Of a stretch of 64,000 nt of DNA, positions 1 through 12,540 are shown in pieces (position 1 is the first letter of the stretch; every line of letters begins with the position of its first letter). The notes below the pieces were generated by a model, which was not told the origin of the DNA, did no database searches, and saw only the letters and a program-made list of their open reading frames with translations. The position numbers and the translations under genes were made by a program. Source of the stretch: Cololabis saira (lineage: Eukaryota > Chordata > Actinopteri > Beloniformes > Belonidae); contig NC_084587.1 of the NCBI RefSeq assembly GCF_033807715.1, forward strand, positions 11,329,916 through 11,393,915, in the 5' to 3' direction.

Positions 1-44
1 GATCTAAGTAAAAGCACAAACTAAATACAAACATTGTTTCTTGT

Positions 45-373
45 CAGGGTTTGACATTCCCCCCAGTCTTTCAGTTTCTGTTTTGCCCCGCCTGTGTCCC
101 ATCTGCCCTGATTGTCTGCACCTGTGTCTCGTTGTGTCTCGTTATCCCCTGTGTATATCTGGTCTTGTCATTCCCTTGCTCCCTGTCGGTCCGTACTGTT
201 TTGCCCCTCCATGTTTCCTGCCACATTTTTCCTGTTCAAGTTTTCTGATCCCTGTTTAGTTTCTTTTGATCCTGCCGAGCAGCGCTTTGTTTTTGCCTTT
301 GTTGGAATAAATCCTTGGTTTTTGCAACTCCTGCTCTCCTGCGTTTGGGTCCTCACCATACACCAGACGTGAC
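45..373 (+). repeat. Possible LTR-type retroelement terminal fragment
   Basis: C/T-rich sequence with an AATAAA at 306-311 ends in GCGTTTGGGTCCTC... and ACGTGACA at about 366-373. That ending resembles the 3' edge of teleost Gypsy-type LTRs. No coding domain and no second LTR are visible. The assignment rests on remembered similarity only. Confidence 0.35.
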
Positions 374-1109
374 AGTTTCTTATGTGACTTCACATATGTG
401 TATAGGAGGTAGTCTAGTTTATTTTTCATTAAACTGCTTTTAAAAGAGAGCCCAGTCAAAGCTGATGAAAGACTGAGATTATAATGATGCAAAACAGCAG
501 GAGAGTACAGATCATTTTAAAATAAGATGGAGAGTTTCTGTACTGGCCCAAAGCTACACATCGACCCATAATGGTAGGGTGGGCATGGATGTACATAATT
601 CATCCGGCATTAGAATTCTGCAGCCATGTATCTCCCTCTCTTCCCTGGAGTACTGGATACGTTCCCTGTCACACTTACTGCACCACACACCTGCGCCTCT
701 CTTCCTCAAACATCTCCAAATATCTGCCACGAAAAGAATTATTTGAATAAAAACTCATAGAGGGTTCTGACCTTCTGACCTAAGAATAACCCACTGAGCC
801 CAAGCCATTGCAGCAAAATCTTCGGGTAGGTATAATGTCGAAGGCAAGGGTGATTATCTGAGCAAATAAATCTTGGTAAATCTGTAATCTCTATTTTCTT
901 GCAGTTTTGCCTGAAATGTTTACAGTTTTCCATATAAAACCAAACTGTGATGATAAAGCAGTGCCGGGAGTGTTGAGAGGCTTTCTGACTTGTCAAACAC
1001 ACATGTTATTTATATCACAAATAATGGCTCAGTTCCACAGCAGTTCTCCAGTACCAACGACACAGTAACCACCGACGTACCAAACTTTATTTTCATGGTT
1101 ATCCCTCAA

Positions 1110-1500
1110 AGGGCTGGTTCTAATTGCATCAACCTTTATTTATACAGATAAAATCTCATTGAGACCCAGGGTCTTATTTACAAGAGAGACCTGTTTTAGG
1201 TGGGCAGCAGGAAAACACAATGTTACAGACTAACTGAACGTACAAGAGACAAAAACAAAACAGAAACATGAGATAATTAATAATAATAAAATTAAATAAA
1301 AAAGGAACTACGGTAGTTAAATACATGTGCAGACCCCACTGACTGTCTCACCAGCCTTCCTACAAGTAGTTTTTTTAGTTTAGTTTAGTTTATTGTTTTG
1401 CACAGTTTTAAAAATATACAGGAAATATCAAATATAAATACTATAGGTGCAGGAAGAGGCAAAAAACCCAATGGGCTTATTTTGAGCCTCCACCGAAGTT
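1110..1500. repeat. Two adjacent fish interspersed-repeat tails
   Basis: 1110-1265 contains the phrase CTCATTGAGACCCAGGGTCT, and 1365-1500 contains GTGCAGGAAGAGGC. Both look like 3' ends of teleost non-LTR elements in minus orientation. No protein similarity can be read from them. Confidence 0.35.
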
Positions 1501-1704
1501 ATTAAAATTTAATGTGTTATAAAGAACACAAGATTAACATACAAAAACAAAAAGTATAACTACACAAAAGTGATGGCAAACTAATAATGCAATATATAAA
1601 TAATAAAGAATAAAGACAAAAAAATAAGTGAATGTGCATGGGATATTGTTTTTACAACTTATATTACTTGACTCCTGAGAAAATAAGACGGGACATGTCA
1701 CTAT

Positions 1705-2333
1705 GGCCACGTTTACACGTAGCCGGGTATTTACAAAAACGGATATTTTCCCCCCTACGTTTTCAAAAATATCCTCGTTTACACGGACCCGCATGAAAAC
1801 GCTGTTAACGTCATGCCAGCCAATCAGAATCCTGGAAAAAACATCAACAAATGACACGTGTAACTTCCAGTTAAGGCTGATTTATGGTTCCGCGTTACAC
1901 CAACGCAGAGCCTATGGCATAGGGTACGCGGCGACGCACACCGTACGGCGCGCATCGCCGCGTACCTTACGCCGTAGGCTCTGCGTCGATTTAACGCGGG
2001 ACCATAATTCAGGGCTTTACTTCCAAGACGGAATGAGAGTCTGAGAGAATTTAAAACAGGTAAAATAAAAGAAAATATTGACGGTGGCCAAACAAATTGT
2101 AAACACAGGTCGCACTCATGACGCTGCTGGTGACGTTTCTGTCGCATAATGTGACGTAAATCTCCGTTTTCTCTGTTTAGACGCAAACGTGAAAACGGAG
2201 TTTTTGAAAATCTCCACTTTGGCCGGAGTTTTCAGAAATTATCGTTTTTGGGGGCTTTGAGCTCCGTTTTCGTGTAAACGAACGGCCAAAACGCATGAAA
2301 ACGCCTCAGTTTTTGCCCCATGTAAACGGGGCC
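1705..2333. mobile_element. MITE with GGCC...GTTTACA inverted ends and nested palindrome
   Basis: Left end GGCCACGTTTACACG and right end TGTAAACGGGGCC are imperfect inverted repeats, with further internal symmetry (AAAACG-rich arms). There is no transposase. A second, more GC-rich palindrome (1875-2014) lies inside. Confidence 0.65.
1875..2014. mobile_element. Palindromic MITE (GGCTGATTTATGGTT family), nested
   Basis: Ends GGCTGATTTATGGTTC and GGACCATAATTCAG are inverted, and the GC-rich core (GCAGAGCCTA / TAGGCTCTGC) can fold back on itself. A second copy is at 33804-33909. Confidence 0.65.
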
Positions 2334-2369
2334 ATTATGAGTGAAACACAAAAAAAAAAAAAAAAAAGA

Positions 2370-2720
2370 ACACACACAAGTAATCTGAAGTCCCCTAGCC
2401 AAATAAAACTGGACTGCTTCAGCTTCTGTTGCCTGTTGCAGGTTCCAGGCGCAGCATATGAGAACGCCTTTTTGCCAAGTTCAGTACGGACTGAGGGGAC
2501 GGCAAATGCGATGTAATCCAGGGACCGGAGGCTACGATCAGACTGTTTCTGTGTCAAGTATGTGGACAAATAGGAGGGGAGTAGTCCAATGATGGATTTA
2601 TAGACAAATACATACCAGTGGGGGGTTGTGCGAATGGAAAGTAAAGACCAGTCAGTGAGAGACTACAATGTGCAGTGATGTGTAAGCCTGTAAAAATAGA
2701 TCTACGCTTTATCATATTAC
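2370..2720 (-). mobile_element. Degenerate L2-like LINE 3' fragment
   Basis: The minus-strand frame reads SLRSLDYIAFAVPSVRTELG then KKAFSYAAP. This is a decayed form of the LRSSDQ...AVPRTR...AFSVAAPKLWN end of teleost L2-type reverse transcriptases. It is truncated at both ends. Confidence 0.55.
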
Positions 2721-3600
2721 ATGGCTTCCTCTGCTTTCAACTATAAATTTTAGACATCTGAAAGTAGGCAAGTAATGATAACAAATAATGGCCAGCAGTG
2801 TTGCAAATGAAATAATGTGTGATTTATCATAAGAATTAGTTCAGCAATAAAACATATTTGTGCATCTGCACTGATGTGTAGAGGGTAAATTACTTTTACA
2901 GTGGCTTCACAGATATCTGACAGACAAATCCACCATTATGCTTCTTAAAAAAATGTTCAACCACTCCATGTTAAAATTGTCAGTGCTTTCATAAACAGCT
3001 AATAAAACACTATCTAAGTAGATCCGTCCTCACCAGATGTGTACTCAGATTTCCCACTAGTAACGTAATTTGGTGTGTGATTGTGTTTCCCAACAAGGGA
3101 CTTTTGGAAAGCCTGTTTGCGGTCCATTCAAACCAGTTCACATTCATAATATAGGCACCTTCTGAAAGACACTTGGACATTTTCTTCAGCCACAACAAGG
3201 CTGTTTTCTTATATTTCTTTAGGTTTTGCTGCAAGTTTTGCAAACATTTTCTGCAGTGTATGGACTGGTTTGGATTCTTCTTTTGCTTTTTTTATGGTTA
3301 AGGTTAGAACTCTTTGCTCTGTATTGGATGTCAATATGACAACATGAAATAAATTCTTTGGGCACTGCCTCTGCAAAGACAGACATAATGGCTTGTCTCA
3401 AAAAGACGAAACATGAAACGTATTCATTTGCCAACTCATCTGGCCTTCCTCTGTATGAACCTCTTTCTCTATTTGGGAGGGCATTTTATCTTAATTGGAA
3501 AATAAATAAATTGTCCGACAAGTTTTCTGTAAAGTTGGCTTGAAACCTTTTTTTTTTGTCCCTCAGGTTGATGCTGCATTCTGGTGAAATCTGTCCATCC
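2721..3600. other. Gene-free AT-rich stretch, nothing recognised
   Basis: No exon with splice borders, no protein family and no clear repeat structure seen on either strand. Confidence 0.4.
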
Positions 3601-3607
3601 ACTTACT

Positions 3608-4180
3608 TCAATTCAATTCAATTTTATTTATATAGCGTCTAATAGAACAGAGTTGTCTCTAGACGCTTTCCAGAGACCCATACCCAGAACATGACCCCCG
3701 AGCAGTTATTACATAAACAATGGCAGGTAAAAACTCCCCTAGTGGGAGAAAAACCTTAAGCCAAACAGTGGCAAGGAAAAACTCCCCTTTAGGAGGGAAG
3801 AAACCTTGAGCAGGACCAGGATCATAAGGGGGGACCCTCCTGCCGAGGGCCAGACTGGTGGGTCAGGGACGGCAACAGCACAGCAGGCAGGTGGAAGCAG
3901 CAACGGGATGACCAGGGGTGGGGACCGCAGGCCAGCACGCAGCTCCCGAAGCTCCGGCCCAATCAGCAAGTCCCAGGTTGGGGTGCAGGGTCAGGGAAAG
4001 ACTTGTGCTCCGTAATGCAAGCTACAAGCCACCCACGGCCACCTGCAGGACAAAAGAGAGAAAAGGGAGGAGAAGGGGGGGCCAGCAACGGGATGACCAG
4101 GGGTGGGGACCGCAGGCCAGCACGCAGCTCCCGAAGCTCCGGCCCAATCAGCAAGTCCCAGGTTGGGGTGCAGGGTCAAG
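3608..4180 (-). mobile_element. L2-like LINE 3' UTR fragment with internal 98-bp duplication
   Basis: The start, CAATTCAATTTTATTTATA then TAGCGTCTAATA, is the usual reversed 3' end of a teleost L2-like LINE, and the same tail occurs at 8262 and 38226. A segment containing GGGATGACCAGGGGTGGGGA appears at 3896-3993 and again at 4083-4180. No coding part remains. Confidence 0.65.
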
Positions 4181-4199
4181 TTACTTACTTACTTACTTC

Positions 4200-6750
4200 T
4201 GATGTTGCTAGAAAAACAACATTTGGCATGAGTATAGCTATAAAGGGGCCTGCTGGAGCTCCAACAAGGCTCCTCCACAACCCTCGATCAGCCAACATTT
4301 AACTAACAGAATACAGCCTGGGATTGCTTTGCAGCTTGGGTGTCCTAACTTGGCCCAGATCTCCACCAAGACCAAGTCCCAATGGAGGTGTGGGCAAAGG
4401 TAGCTAGTTGATCACTGGCACATTTTGAATGAGAGTATATATTTTATATATATTTCCATCATTTACAGCTTTCTAAGACAATGAAATAAGTAAAAAGAAC
4501 TGAAACTGAATTGTGGGAGTCCTGAAGGGTCAGTACTGGTAAGCGTTGCAGCTTTTCACATCCTTTTGCAGCCAACTAAGAAGTATTTTTAAGCTTTGCT
4601 TTGGGGTTCAAAGAATTAGTCTGAATTCTCTTGATGCAACTTTGATTTCCATGGAATAATACCAATGAACGCAGCAAAAACTACCTTTGCATGCCACTGG
4701 ATAGACATACCAATGTGAGAAACAAATCATGTGGCAAAGACAGACCAACAATCAGGCAACTATAAGCAAAAAACACCTAAAACAGCTTCCAGTCTACTGG
4801 ATGACCCTATAGTGACTGGTTTCGTATGTTCTGGATCAGTGGAAATGGTTGCAGATTGGAAAGGTACATGGCCTGTTTCACGAGAGAGGTTTTTCATGAA
4901 GTGGGTAATTTTCAGGCATTCGGCTAGCCACTTCCACCATTACTTTTGTTTGTACTTAGTTGTTCCTTTCTTCCCAGTTGATTGGTGTGCTTTGGCTGCA
5001 ACACAAGCCCAAGGGATGATCAATTCACCAACGTTTAACAGCTGGAGAAGGGCTTTTCATGAAATTGCATGTTGCCACACCATGTAATGGAAAAAGCACA
5101 AAAAGGTAATGAGACCAGTCAAAACCCTATTAGGATGAAAGCACTTCTTCATCTCCTCATGACTTGTGTTTAAGCCCATATACATTGTCTCAAGGAGTTC
5201 CATGAACCCTTAATTTGAGTGAAGGAATGTAACATGAAGAATTTGTTGTACTTACGTCTTGTGAAGCATAACATGAGCATCAAAGGGCGGTCATTCCAGA
5301 GGTGAGAGGAAAAATAACTCCTTTTCTGTTGGACGGAAAATGTCCATACCAACGTAGGTGCTAAATCTCATTACAACGTTACATATTTACACTTCTGTTG
5401 TTTCTCATGTGTTGTTTTTTGTTCTTATCATGAATGTTAGTTGTGACATCACAGTAGACCAAATCAATTTGGATTGGTGCTTATCTTTTTAAAACACTGT
5501 GATAATGAATTCTGTGCTTATTCTTCTGTGGAATTTGCACTGTTGGCACGACGCAGGGCTTACCACAAAATTCATCACTTGTTTGTCGTGTTAATTATCA
5601 ACCATGAGATGATGTTAACTACAGACGCAGTCGTGCGTATTCTTGCATGAAATAGTCTCTCTTATCACTGGATTTACTCTGGTGTGTACATGAGCAAGGG
5701 TTCAACACAAAATCTCAACCAAAAATGATTTTAATGAATCCGTGATAAGAAAAAAATAAGAGTAAAGCACAAGTGTCATTTAACTCTTTAGAAAAAAAAA
5801 TAAATAAATCAGCTTCTGTAAGGGCCACAATGACCAAGAGACGAGGAGAGATGGGCATGAATAGCAAGACACATGTCAGGGATGCACCACATTCATGCTC
5901 TCACCAGTCTGAATGATGACTTTTGGGAGGATTACAAGCTCTCACTCACTCCAGGTTGTCATTGTTGCTGCCACTTCATCTGACCTTCACATATGAATTA
6001 AACCAAAGTAATTCATGAAAGAAATGTAGATGCAAAACATGCAAACTCAACACTCTTCAGGATTTTCTGGCATCAAAGCTGCACCCACAGCAATAAATGT
6101 TTATTTTAAAATGCATAACATTTTATTTTTTTATACCAAGTGTCCACAATATCCCAATATTAAAAGTTTTTTTTTTTTGAAAAGCCAAAATTGCTTTGAA
6201 AATGTATTGTATTTTCATTGGAAAGGCAAAGTCTAATCATCCCCTGATTCTTTATACTCCTACATTTGCTTTGTGATTATCCAGATTTATTTATTTATTT
6301 ATTCATGTTTTTAAGATCTTGAGTGTAACCATCGGTTACAGTTCCCGCTCACCACTCAAAACCTTTGAAAATAGTTGTCACAGTATAAAATTGTAATGGC
6401 CAACATTGCTTCATCAGATAGAAAATTACATAATTACTTACAGTAGGTAATTGGATCCATTACCTAAGTAAACATTTTCCTAACAAGCTTACAGTCTTAA
6501 TCACTTCTCATGCACAGCACAATGTTTTTGAGTTAAATGATGGTGTAATTAAAGTGGACATCAGATGGCCATTTCCAACCAGTTTTGTCTTATCTAAGGT
6601 ACTTCTTTATTAGCTTCACGTCAAACATGCCTCAAGACAGTTTGTAATTGTTTTAGAATGAGAAATAACATGGGTAACATTGCTTCCTTAAATGAGATTA
6701 GCTTGTCTTCAGTGTTTTCTGATTAGTCCTGATATTCTTAAACATATTCT
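4200..6750. other. Gene-free region, no supported feature
   Basis: A 118-codon open frame at 4731-5087 (+) resembles nothing I know and has no splice or codon-bias support. Short poly-A/T tracts and a TTTA run near 6285 are the only structure seen. Confidence 0.4.
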
Positions 6751-6754
6751 GACC

Positions 6755-7750
6755 CAATTGGGGCCCTAAGCAAAATGTTATTTGGAGGCCCCCCCGCCCC
6801 ACACCTCCCCCCATCCCCATCCCAAATGTATCATAGGTACCAAATGACCGTATAACAACATGCCATTTAACTTGACAACCTTTATTAATAATAACAAATG
6901 TACTGCAAGTATAGATACAGTAGTTTAACTGTATGAGTCAAATACAATTTTAAAAATTCAACCTGAAATAGATACATAAATAAAAAAACTTAAAACAAAT
7001 CAGAGTCGTAAATTGCCATCAATTACTCCTCAAAAGAAAGTTACTTCCACCACCTCATTCCCCCACAAAAAACTGGAAGCAAATCTAACAGGTCTGAAAT
7101 CAGAACATGCACATCTGCCTTTCACAGACGCATACGTCTCTATTTTCTGGATGGAAAGTCATCAATGAGGTAGAAATATTCTTAACAACATAAATTGATG
7201 TAAAACTATAGCCAAAATATTATATATTTGATAAAATGCATCCCTGATCGCGTGCTACCAAGCTTAGCAAAGCAACCTGCAGTGTGAACTAACATCGGCT
7301 AAATGCAGCAGTTATTTTGATTCCACCATCAAATCAACACGTGTAACTGGATATTCTGCTGTGAATGTCTGCCGGTGGCTCTGCATAGATTTTGGCAGGA
7401 ATCAGCAGCAAAGGAGCTGGCAGCCACAGCTAACTCTGATTGACGTACGGTGGGTGTGTTCCCGACAGATTCCCGGGTAGTAACATGCAGTACAAAGAAA
7501 AAGAGGCCTCAACACCACCGTTCAGAAACCAATGGGTCACACGACTTCATGCTTCAGCCATTGTCTTTAGTACAAATCAAAATTTGTTGAGCTCATTTCT
7601 CTTTTGCTGTCTGATATTAACTTATTAACACATTTTTCAGTTTAAAAAAAACCTAATCTTTTTTTTAACTGAATGAAAACACTTTTCTTAAAAAAAAAAT
7701 AGGATAGAGGAAGATACATCACCAAAAGAGTCAATTACTATCTTTAAATA
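6755..7750. repeat. Probable DNA-element edge (GGGGCCCTAAGCAAAAT) and unassigned DNA
   Basis: 6762-6800 carries the phrase GGGGCCCTAAGCAAAATGTT followed by C-runs, a repeat edge I have seen in fish DNA. No matching inverted end is clear, and the rest is unassigned. Confidence 0.25.
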
Positions 7751-8342
7751 TATAATCCAATCCAATCCAATTTTATTTGTTAAGCACTTTTAAAACAACC
7801 ACAGATGACCAAAGTGCTGTACAGAATAATAAATAAAAAACATCATAGATAAAAGACAAAACAGCTCAAAAAAACATAGAATGTTAAAAGACATAAAACA
7901 TGGGTAAAAGTAACATTCATACAATCAAACCAATAAAATGAGATAAAATATAAAATAAAGAATAAAAGGTTAAAATAAAGTCAGACGGAGAGGAGGCCTG
8001 TCGGATGTGCTGAGGCAGGTCGTTCCAGAACCCGGTCCCCTCTGAGCTTCTGCTTAGTTCTAGGCCTTCTCAGCTGACCTGAGAGACGAGTAAGGATGTA
8101 GAAGCTCAGAGAGGTGTGGCGGGGCAAAACCATTCAGGGATTTAAAAGCAAATCAAAGAATTTTAAAATGAATCCTCAAATGTATGGGCAGCCAGTGGAG
8201 TGAGGCTGAAATGGGGGAAATGTGCTCATGCTTGCATGTGACGGCTAAAAGACGTGCTGCATCAATTCAATTTCAATTCAATTTTATTTATATAGCGTCT
8301 AATACAACAGATGTTGTCTCTAGACGCTTTCCAGAGATCCAG

Positions 8343-8400
8343 AACATGAACATGAACATAAACATAAACATAAACATAAACATAAACATAAACATAAACC
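8343..8400. repeat. AACATA hexanucleotide microsatellite
   Basis: About nine tandem AACATA/AACATG units lie inside the 3' UTR of the LINE at 8262-9992. Confidence 0.9.
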
Positions 8401-8589
8401 CCCGAGCAATTATTATATAAACAATGGCAGGTAAAAACTCCCTTAGTGGGAGAAAAGCCTTAAGCCAAACAGTGGCAAGGAAAAACTCCCCTTTAGGAGG
8501 GAAGAAACCTTGAGCAGGACCAGGCTCATAAGGGGGGACCCTCCTGCCGAAGGCCAGACTGGGGGAGTCAGGGACGTCGACAGCACACA

Positions 8590-8850
8590 GCAGGCAGGTG
8601 GAAGCAGCAGCGGGATGACCAGAGGTGGGGGGGGGGGGGGGCGTCAGCAGCACACAACAGTCATGTGGAAGCAGCAGCGGGATGACCAGAGGGGGGGGGG
8701 GGGCGTCAGCAGCACACAACAGTCATGTGGAAGCAGCAGCGGGATGACCAGAGGGGGGGGGGGTGCAGGCAGGCGGAAGCAGCAACAGCAGACATCCACG
8801 TAGGCAGGTGGAAGAAGCAATGGGATGACCAGAGGGGGGGGAGGGCCGGG
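8590..8850. repeat. Minisatellite of about 65-bp units with long poly-G runs
   Basis: Units containing GGAAGCAGCAGCGGGATGAC, each ending in an uninterrupted run of about 9-15 G, repeat three to four times, followed by a diverged unit. It is part of the LINE 3' UTR (reversed). Confidence 0.85.
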
Positions 8851-10099
8851 AACACAGGCCAGAACGCAGCTCCTGAGGCTCCGGCCTGCAAACATACACA
8901 AAAGAGAAAAAAGGGGGGCCGGCACAAGAAACTACAGGAACAATGGACAAAAATGATAGCTATGAGATATTTATAATAAATAAAAATGGTAATGGAGAAG
9001 AGAGGCAGGGAAAAGGAGAGGAGAAGAAGGGTGAGAGGCACCGCCCAGCGGATCATGTCGGTGCCCCCCTGCAGCATAGGCCTATAGCAGCATATCTACC
9101 GCGAAGCTATATTTGAGACTAACTATTATAGTTTTGTTCTATAGCTGCGACAATGACTACTGACTCTAACACACTAAAGTTTACACTACCTAGAGATTTA
9201 CCAACACCAGCTAGAGGTTTACTTAACACTAACTATAAGCTTTACTAAACAGAAAGGTTTTAAGTTTAGTTTTAAAGGTGGAGGTGGTGTCAGCCTCCTT
9301 AACCCAGATTGGAAGTTGGTTCCAAAGTAATGGTGCCTGATAGCAGAACGCCCGCCCTCCAAATCTACATTTAGATACTCTAGGAACTACGAGTAAACCT
9401 GCACCCTGGGAGCGGAGAGCTCGGCCAGGAACATAAGGCACTATCAAATCTTGTAAATACTGCGGAGCTAAGCCGTTTTGGGCTTTATATGCAAGTAATA
9501 AAATTTTAAATTGAATTCTGAATTTTACAGGTAGCCAATGGAGCGACGCTAACACTGGAGAGACGTGGTCTCTCCTGCTAATTCCTGTCAGTACTCGTGC
9601 TGCTGCATTTTGGATCAGCTGGAGCCTATTCAGCAAATTACTTGGACATCCTGCTAACAACACATTACAGTAATCCAGTCTAGAAGATACAAACGCATGA
9701 ACTAGTTTCTCTGCATCCCTCTGCGAGAGGATTTTCCTAATTTTTGCAATATTACGGAGATGGAAAAACGCTATTTTACAAACCTGATTAACATATGGTT
9801 TAAACGACAAATCCTGATCGAAAACAACACCAAGGTTTCTCACAGTTGCACTGGAAGCCATCGCAACACCATCTAATCCCTTCCTAAGATGCTCTGGACC
9901 AAGAATGATAACCTCTGTTTTATCTGAATTTAGAAGCAAGAAATTTCTGGACATCCAGTCCTTGATGTCCCTAATCATTCTGAACCATCTGGAGACGGGA
10001 GATGGAGGAGGCACTAATCCCCACATGAAGGGCATTGCAATAATCCAGCCAAGTGGTGAAAAAGGCGTGGATTACTATTTCAAACTATTGCCTTGAAAG

Positions 10100-11120
10100 A
10101 TTTGACTTATAAATGAGTATACGTTCAGATTAGTGGGATTTGAAGATCCAAAACTGCTGCTCTTTCCTATTTTTCCTATTTTATAGTTTCATGGATGAGG
10201 TTAAATACGCCACTTAAGTTAAAATGTTCAAACTCAATTGCTTCTCTAATAAATGGCTCTAAATGTGTGTCTAATTAGAAGTAAATTGAACATACCTCTT
10301 TTCATATCACTGCCATGCAGACACTCCTAACCTGTCTGACCTTATTAGTGTTGCACACTCACACAAAGAAAACTATTTTCTATTTCCATCATCTTCATCT
10401 TTTTTCAGGCTCATGGCACAAATTGTACTTGGCACAGGGTGGAGGTCAAACTTGAGGTGTATGATGTGACGGGGCGCAAGGTGGGTAATAAGAGGACGAA
10501 GTAAGGGTGATGAGTTTTTGAAAGAGGCTGAATGAAACAGAGAACTTTTATATTCAAAAAGTCTTGAATGATTAAAGACACTACTAAAAAAAATGGTAGT
10601 GTTATCAGTGAGATGAGATAGAGTCCAGCATAATGTGGGCCGCATTTAAATGGTGCTAAATGATTAATTCATTCTGTTTCAATTCACAAAATGGGCTGTC
10701 AGTCAGTTCCATTAAGGACCTGTGAGAGGAAGGCAAAGACCAATTATCTTTGCCAGGTTGAAAGACAGAAGACATTTACAATTTTCTGGCTCGAAGTGAG
10801 TCTCAAGTGGACAGCCTGAGAAAAAATAGACAAATATGCCAGGACTGAAGGATTTTTGTGGTCTGAAGGAGAGAGCTTTCAGAACAAAGAAAACTCACAG
10901 TGACACTGATGGTCTTAAGATTTATCACAGTTAACCTTTAAAAAGCCCCCGAGTATCCCCTCGATCAGCTGCTCCCCGCCGCGCAGGCTGATCAGGAAAT
11001 ACATTTTGACTGATCAATATTGCACATTATATGTTCATTATAGGTTCATTGTACATTCCTTCTTCAACAAAGCAAAGGAAATGTCTTTGCTCTGAAGAAA
11101 TGTTCTTTCATTTTAAATGT
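10100..11120. other. Gene-free stretch, nothing recognised
   Basis: No exon or repeat family could be supported. Open frames are short and without family signature. Confidence 0.4.
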
Positions 11121-11126
11121 ACTGTT

Positions 11127-11872
11127 TAGGGCTGTTCGATTTTGCCCAAAAATAAAATCTCGATTTTTTTCTCTCAAAATCCGATTTTCGATTACGATTA
11201 CGATTATTTTGTGAATTGACAAAAGGTAAAGAAATGATTTCAAATATGCTGTTTTTTTATTGAACATTTGCCCCATTGGGCTTTAAGTGCAAACTTTGCT
11301 CTTATTAAACCAAAAATGAATGAATAAAGTGCAAAACTCTGTAAAATAAGTTGAAAAAAAGTTTTAAAAAATATAATAAAATATAAAGTTTTATCTCTGA
11401 AAAAAAAAATCAGCAAATCAGCACTTGCAAATATACAGTAAGTTATATTTCCAATTAAATAAAACAATACATTTTCTAATTAAACTAAACTGGGTCTTTG
11501 CATGCTAAATAATAATGCAACCCATAAAGGAGGTAGAGGTGTGTAGTGTCAGTCATTACATTTGCTGTTCACATTTGCAAGTTTTTTGCAAGGAACACGA
11601 GCCGGTCTACGGCATCTGGCTTGAGGGATGCCCGGTGGCATGTTACAACGCCCCCTCCTACACTAAAGAGCCTCTCCGATGGGGCACTTGTCGCAGGTAT
11701 TGAGAGGTATTTCCATCAATCATTAATATGGTATCAATCATTAATATGTGTGCAGACAAGGTAAAAAAAAAAAAAAAAAGTGAAAAATCGATTTTACGAT
11801 TTTCACGTTTTAACATCGTTCTAATTACATAATCACGATTACGATTTAAAATCGATTAATCGAACAGCCCTA
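11127..11872 (-). mobile_element. hAT element with transposase C-terminal remnant
   Basis: Ends TAGGGCTGTTCGATT and AATCGAACAGCCCTA are inverted repeats, flanked by a perfect 8-bp target duplication GTACTGTT (11119-11126 and 11873-11880), which is diagnostic of hAT. On the minus strand, about 11705-11569 encodes [18 protein letters not shown], then [20 protein letters not shown] and a stop. This is the hAT C-terminal dimerisation region. The rest of the transposase is gone. Confidence 0.9.
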
Positions 11873-12149
11873 GTACTGTTTTCAGCTCTTTCATTCCTAG
11901 GGAGTTGACCTTGCTAAACACATTTTATAACATCTTTAATGGCTTATATTGGAACCTTTAACATTTCATTAGGAACTGAGAAATTAAGTAAAAGCCCATT
12001 TTTATAATCACTGAGGTCATTCTTGTTGCCAATCAAAGGAGGAAAGATTGGAAGATCATTTTCTAACTATTTGGATTGTCATGTACTGCAGAGAGAGATC
12101 ATTCATAAGTGGAAAACATCTTCCCTCTCTTCTCACTGAGTCCCAGTAA

Positions 12150-12540
12150 ATGTAATCCTTTGTCCAATCATATTTTTAGAAAAAATTTAAAAACCCGAGT
12201 TACATCTCAGATTCTGGAGACCTCAGTAAAGTACATGACATTTAGATTAGAAAAACGACTGCACAACTATGGGTGGTTTGGTGGGGTTGTTTATAGACAG
12301 CCGCTTCTCAAAAAAGAATACAGCACGGCTGCTCAGCTTTGCAAATCTGCATCTGAACAAACCGAAAGGTGTCTGGAGACCGTTTTCATTTGGATGGTGT
12401 GTCTTTGGTGCCAATGATGGCACAATACGTATTACAATCGTAAAAGCAGGAAGGATTAGACGTGTAACAAGGAAAATAAGGGTTGATTTTAAGAAAAGTC
12501 AGATCTTGGCTGTAATATGGTGCTAACTCAGTCGGAGGAT
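12150..12540 (+). pseudogene. Tc1/mariner-like transposase remnant
   Basis: Reading plus frames gives ...SKKNTARLLSFANLHLNKPK then GVW, which matches the Tc1 stretch SKKN-AR-EFAK-HLNKP-FW. The preceding bases still resemble the conserved Tc1 nucleotide sequence but carry frameshifts. No inverted ends identified. Confidence 0.7.

Larger units (their letters stand above)
8262..9992 (-). mobile_element. 5'-truncated L2-like LINE with reverse transcriptase C-terminus
   Basis: From about 9990 to 9229 (minus strand) one open frame encodes the thumb and C-terminal part of a LINE reverse transcriptase. It has LLNSDKTEVIILGP, ARNLGV-like VRNLGVVFD, SSRLDYCN, QNAAARVLTG, LHWLPVKFRIQFKILLL and a final KLKTFLFSKAYS. 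The catalytic YxDD part is missing, so the copy is 5'-truncated and dead. The 3' UTR (9228-8262) carries a six-base repeat and a poly-G minisatellite. Confidence 0.85.
7755..10090 (-). mobile_element. Older L2-like LINE, split by a younger LINE
   Basis: 7755-8261 is a reversed 3' tail (CAATCCAATTTTATTTGTTA) running into decayed C-terminal coding sequence. The matching continuation, GGAGACGGGAGATGGAGGAG and onward, resumes at about 9993 and runs to about 10090. The gap is filled by the LINE at 8262-9992. Confidence 0.65.

Noticed and set aside
4731..5087. 118-codon open frame (+)
   Set aside because: No family resemblance, no splice sites or promoter context, no repeat-protein signature; expected by chance in this much sequence.
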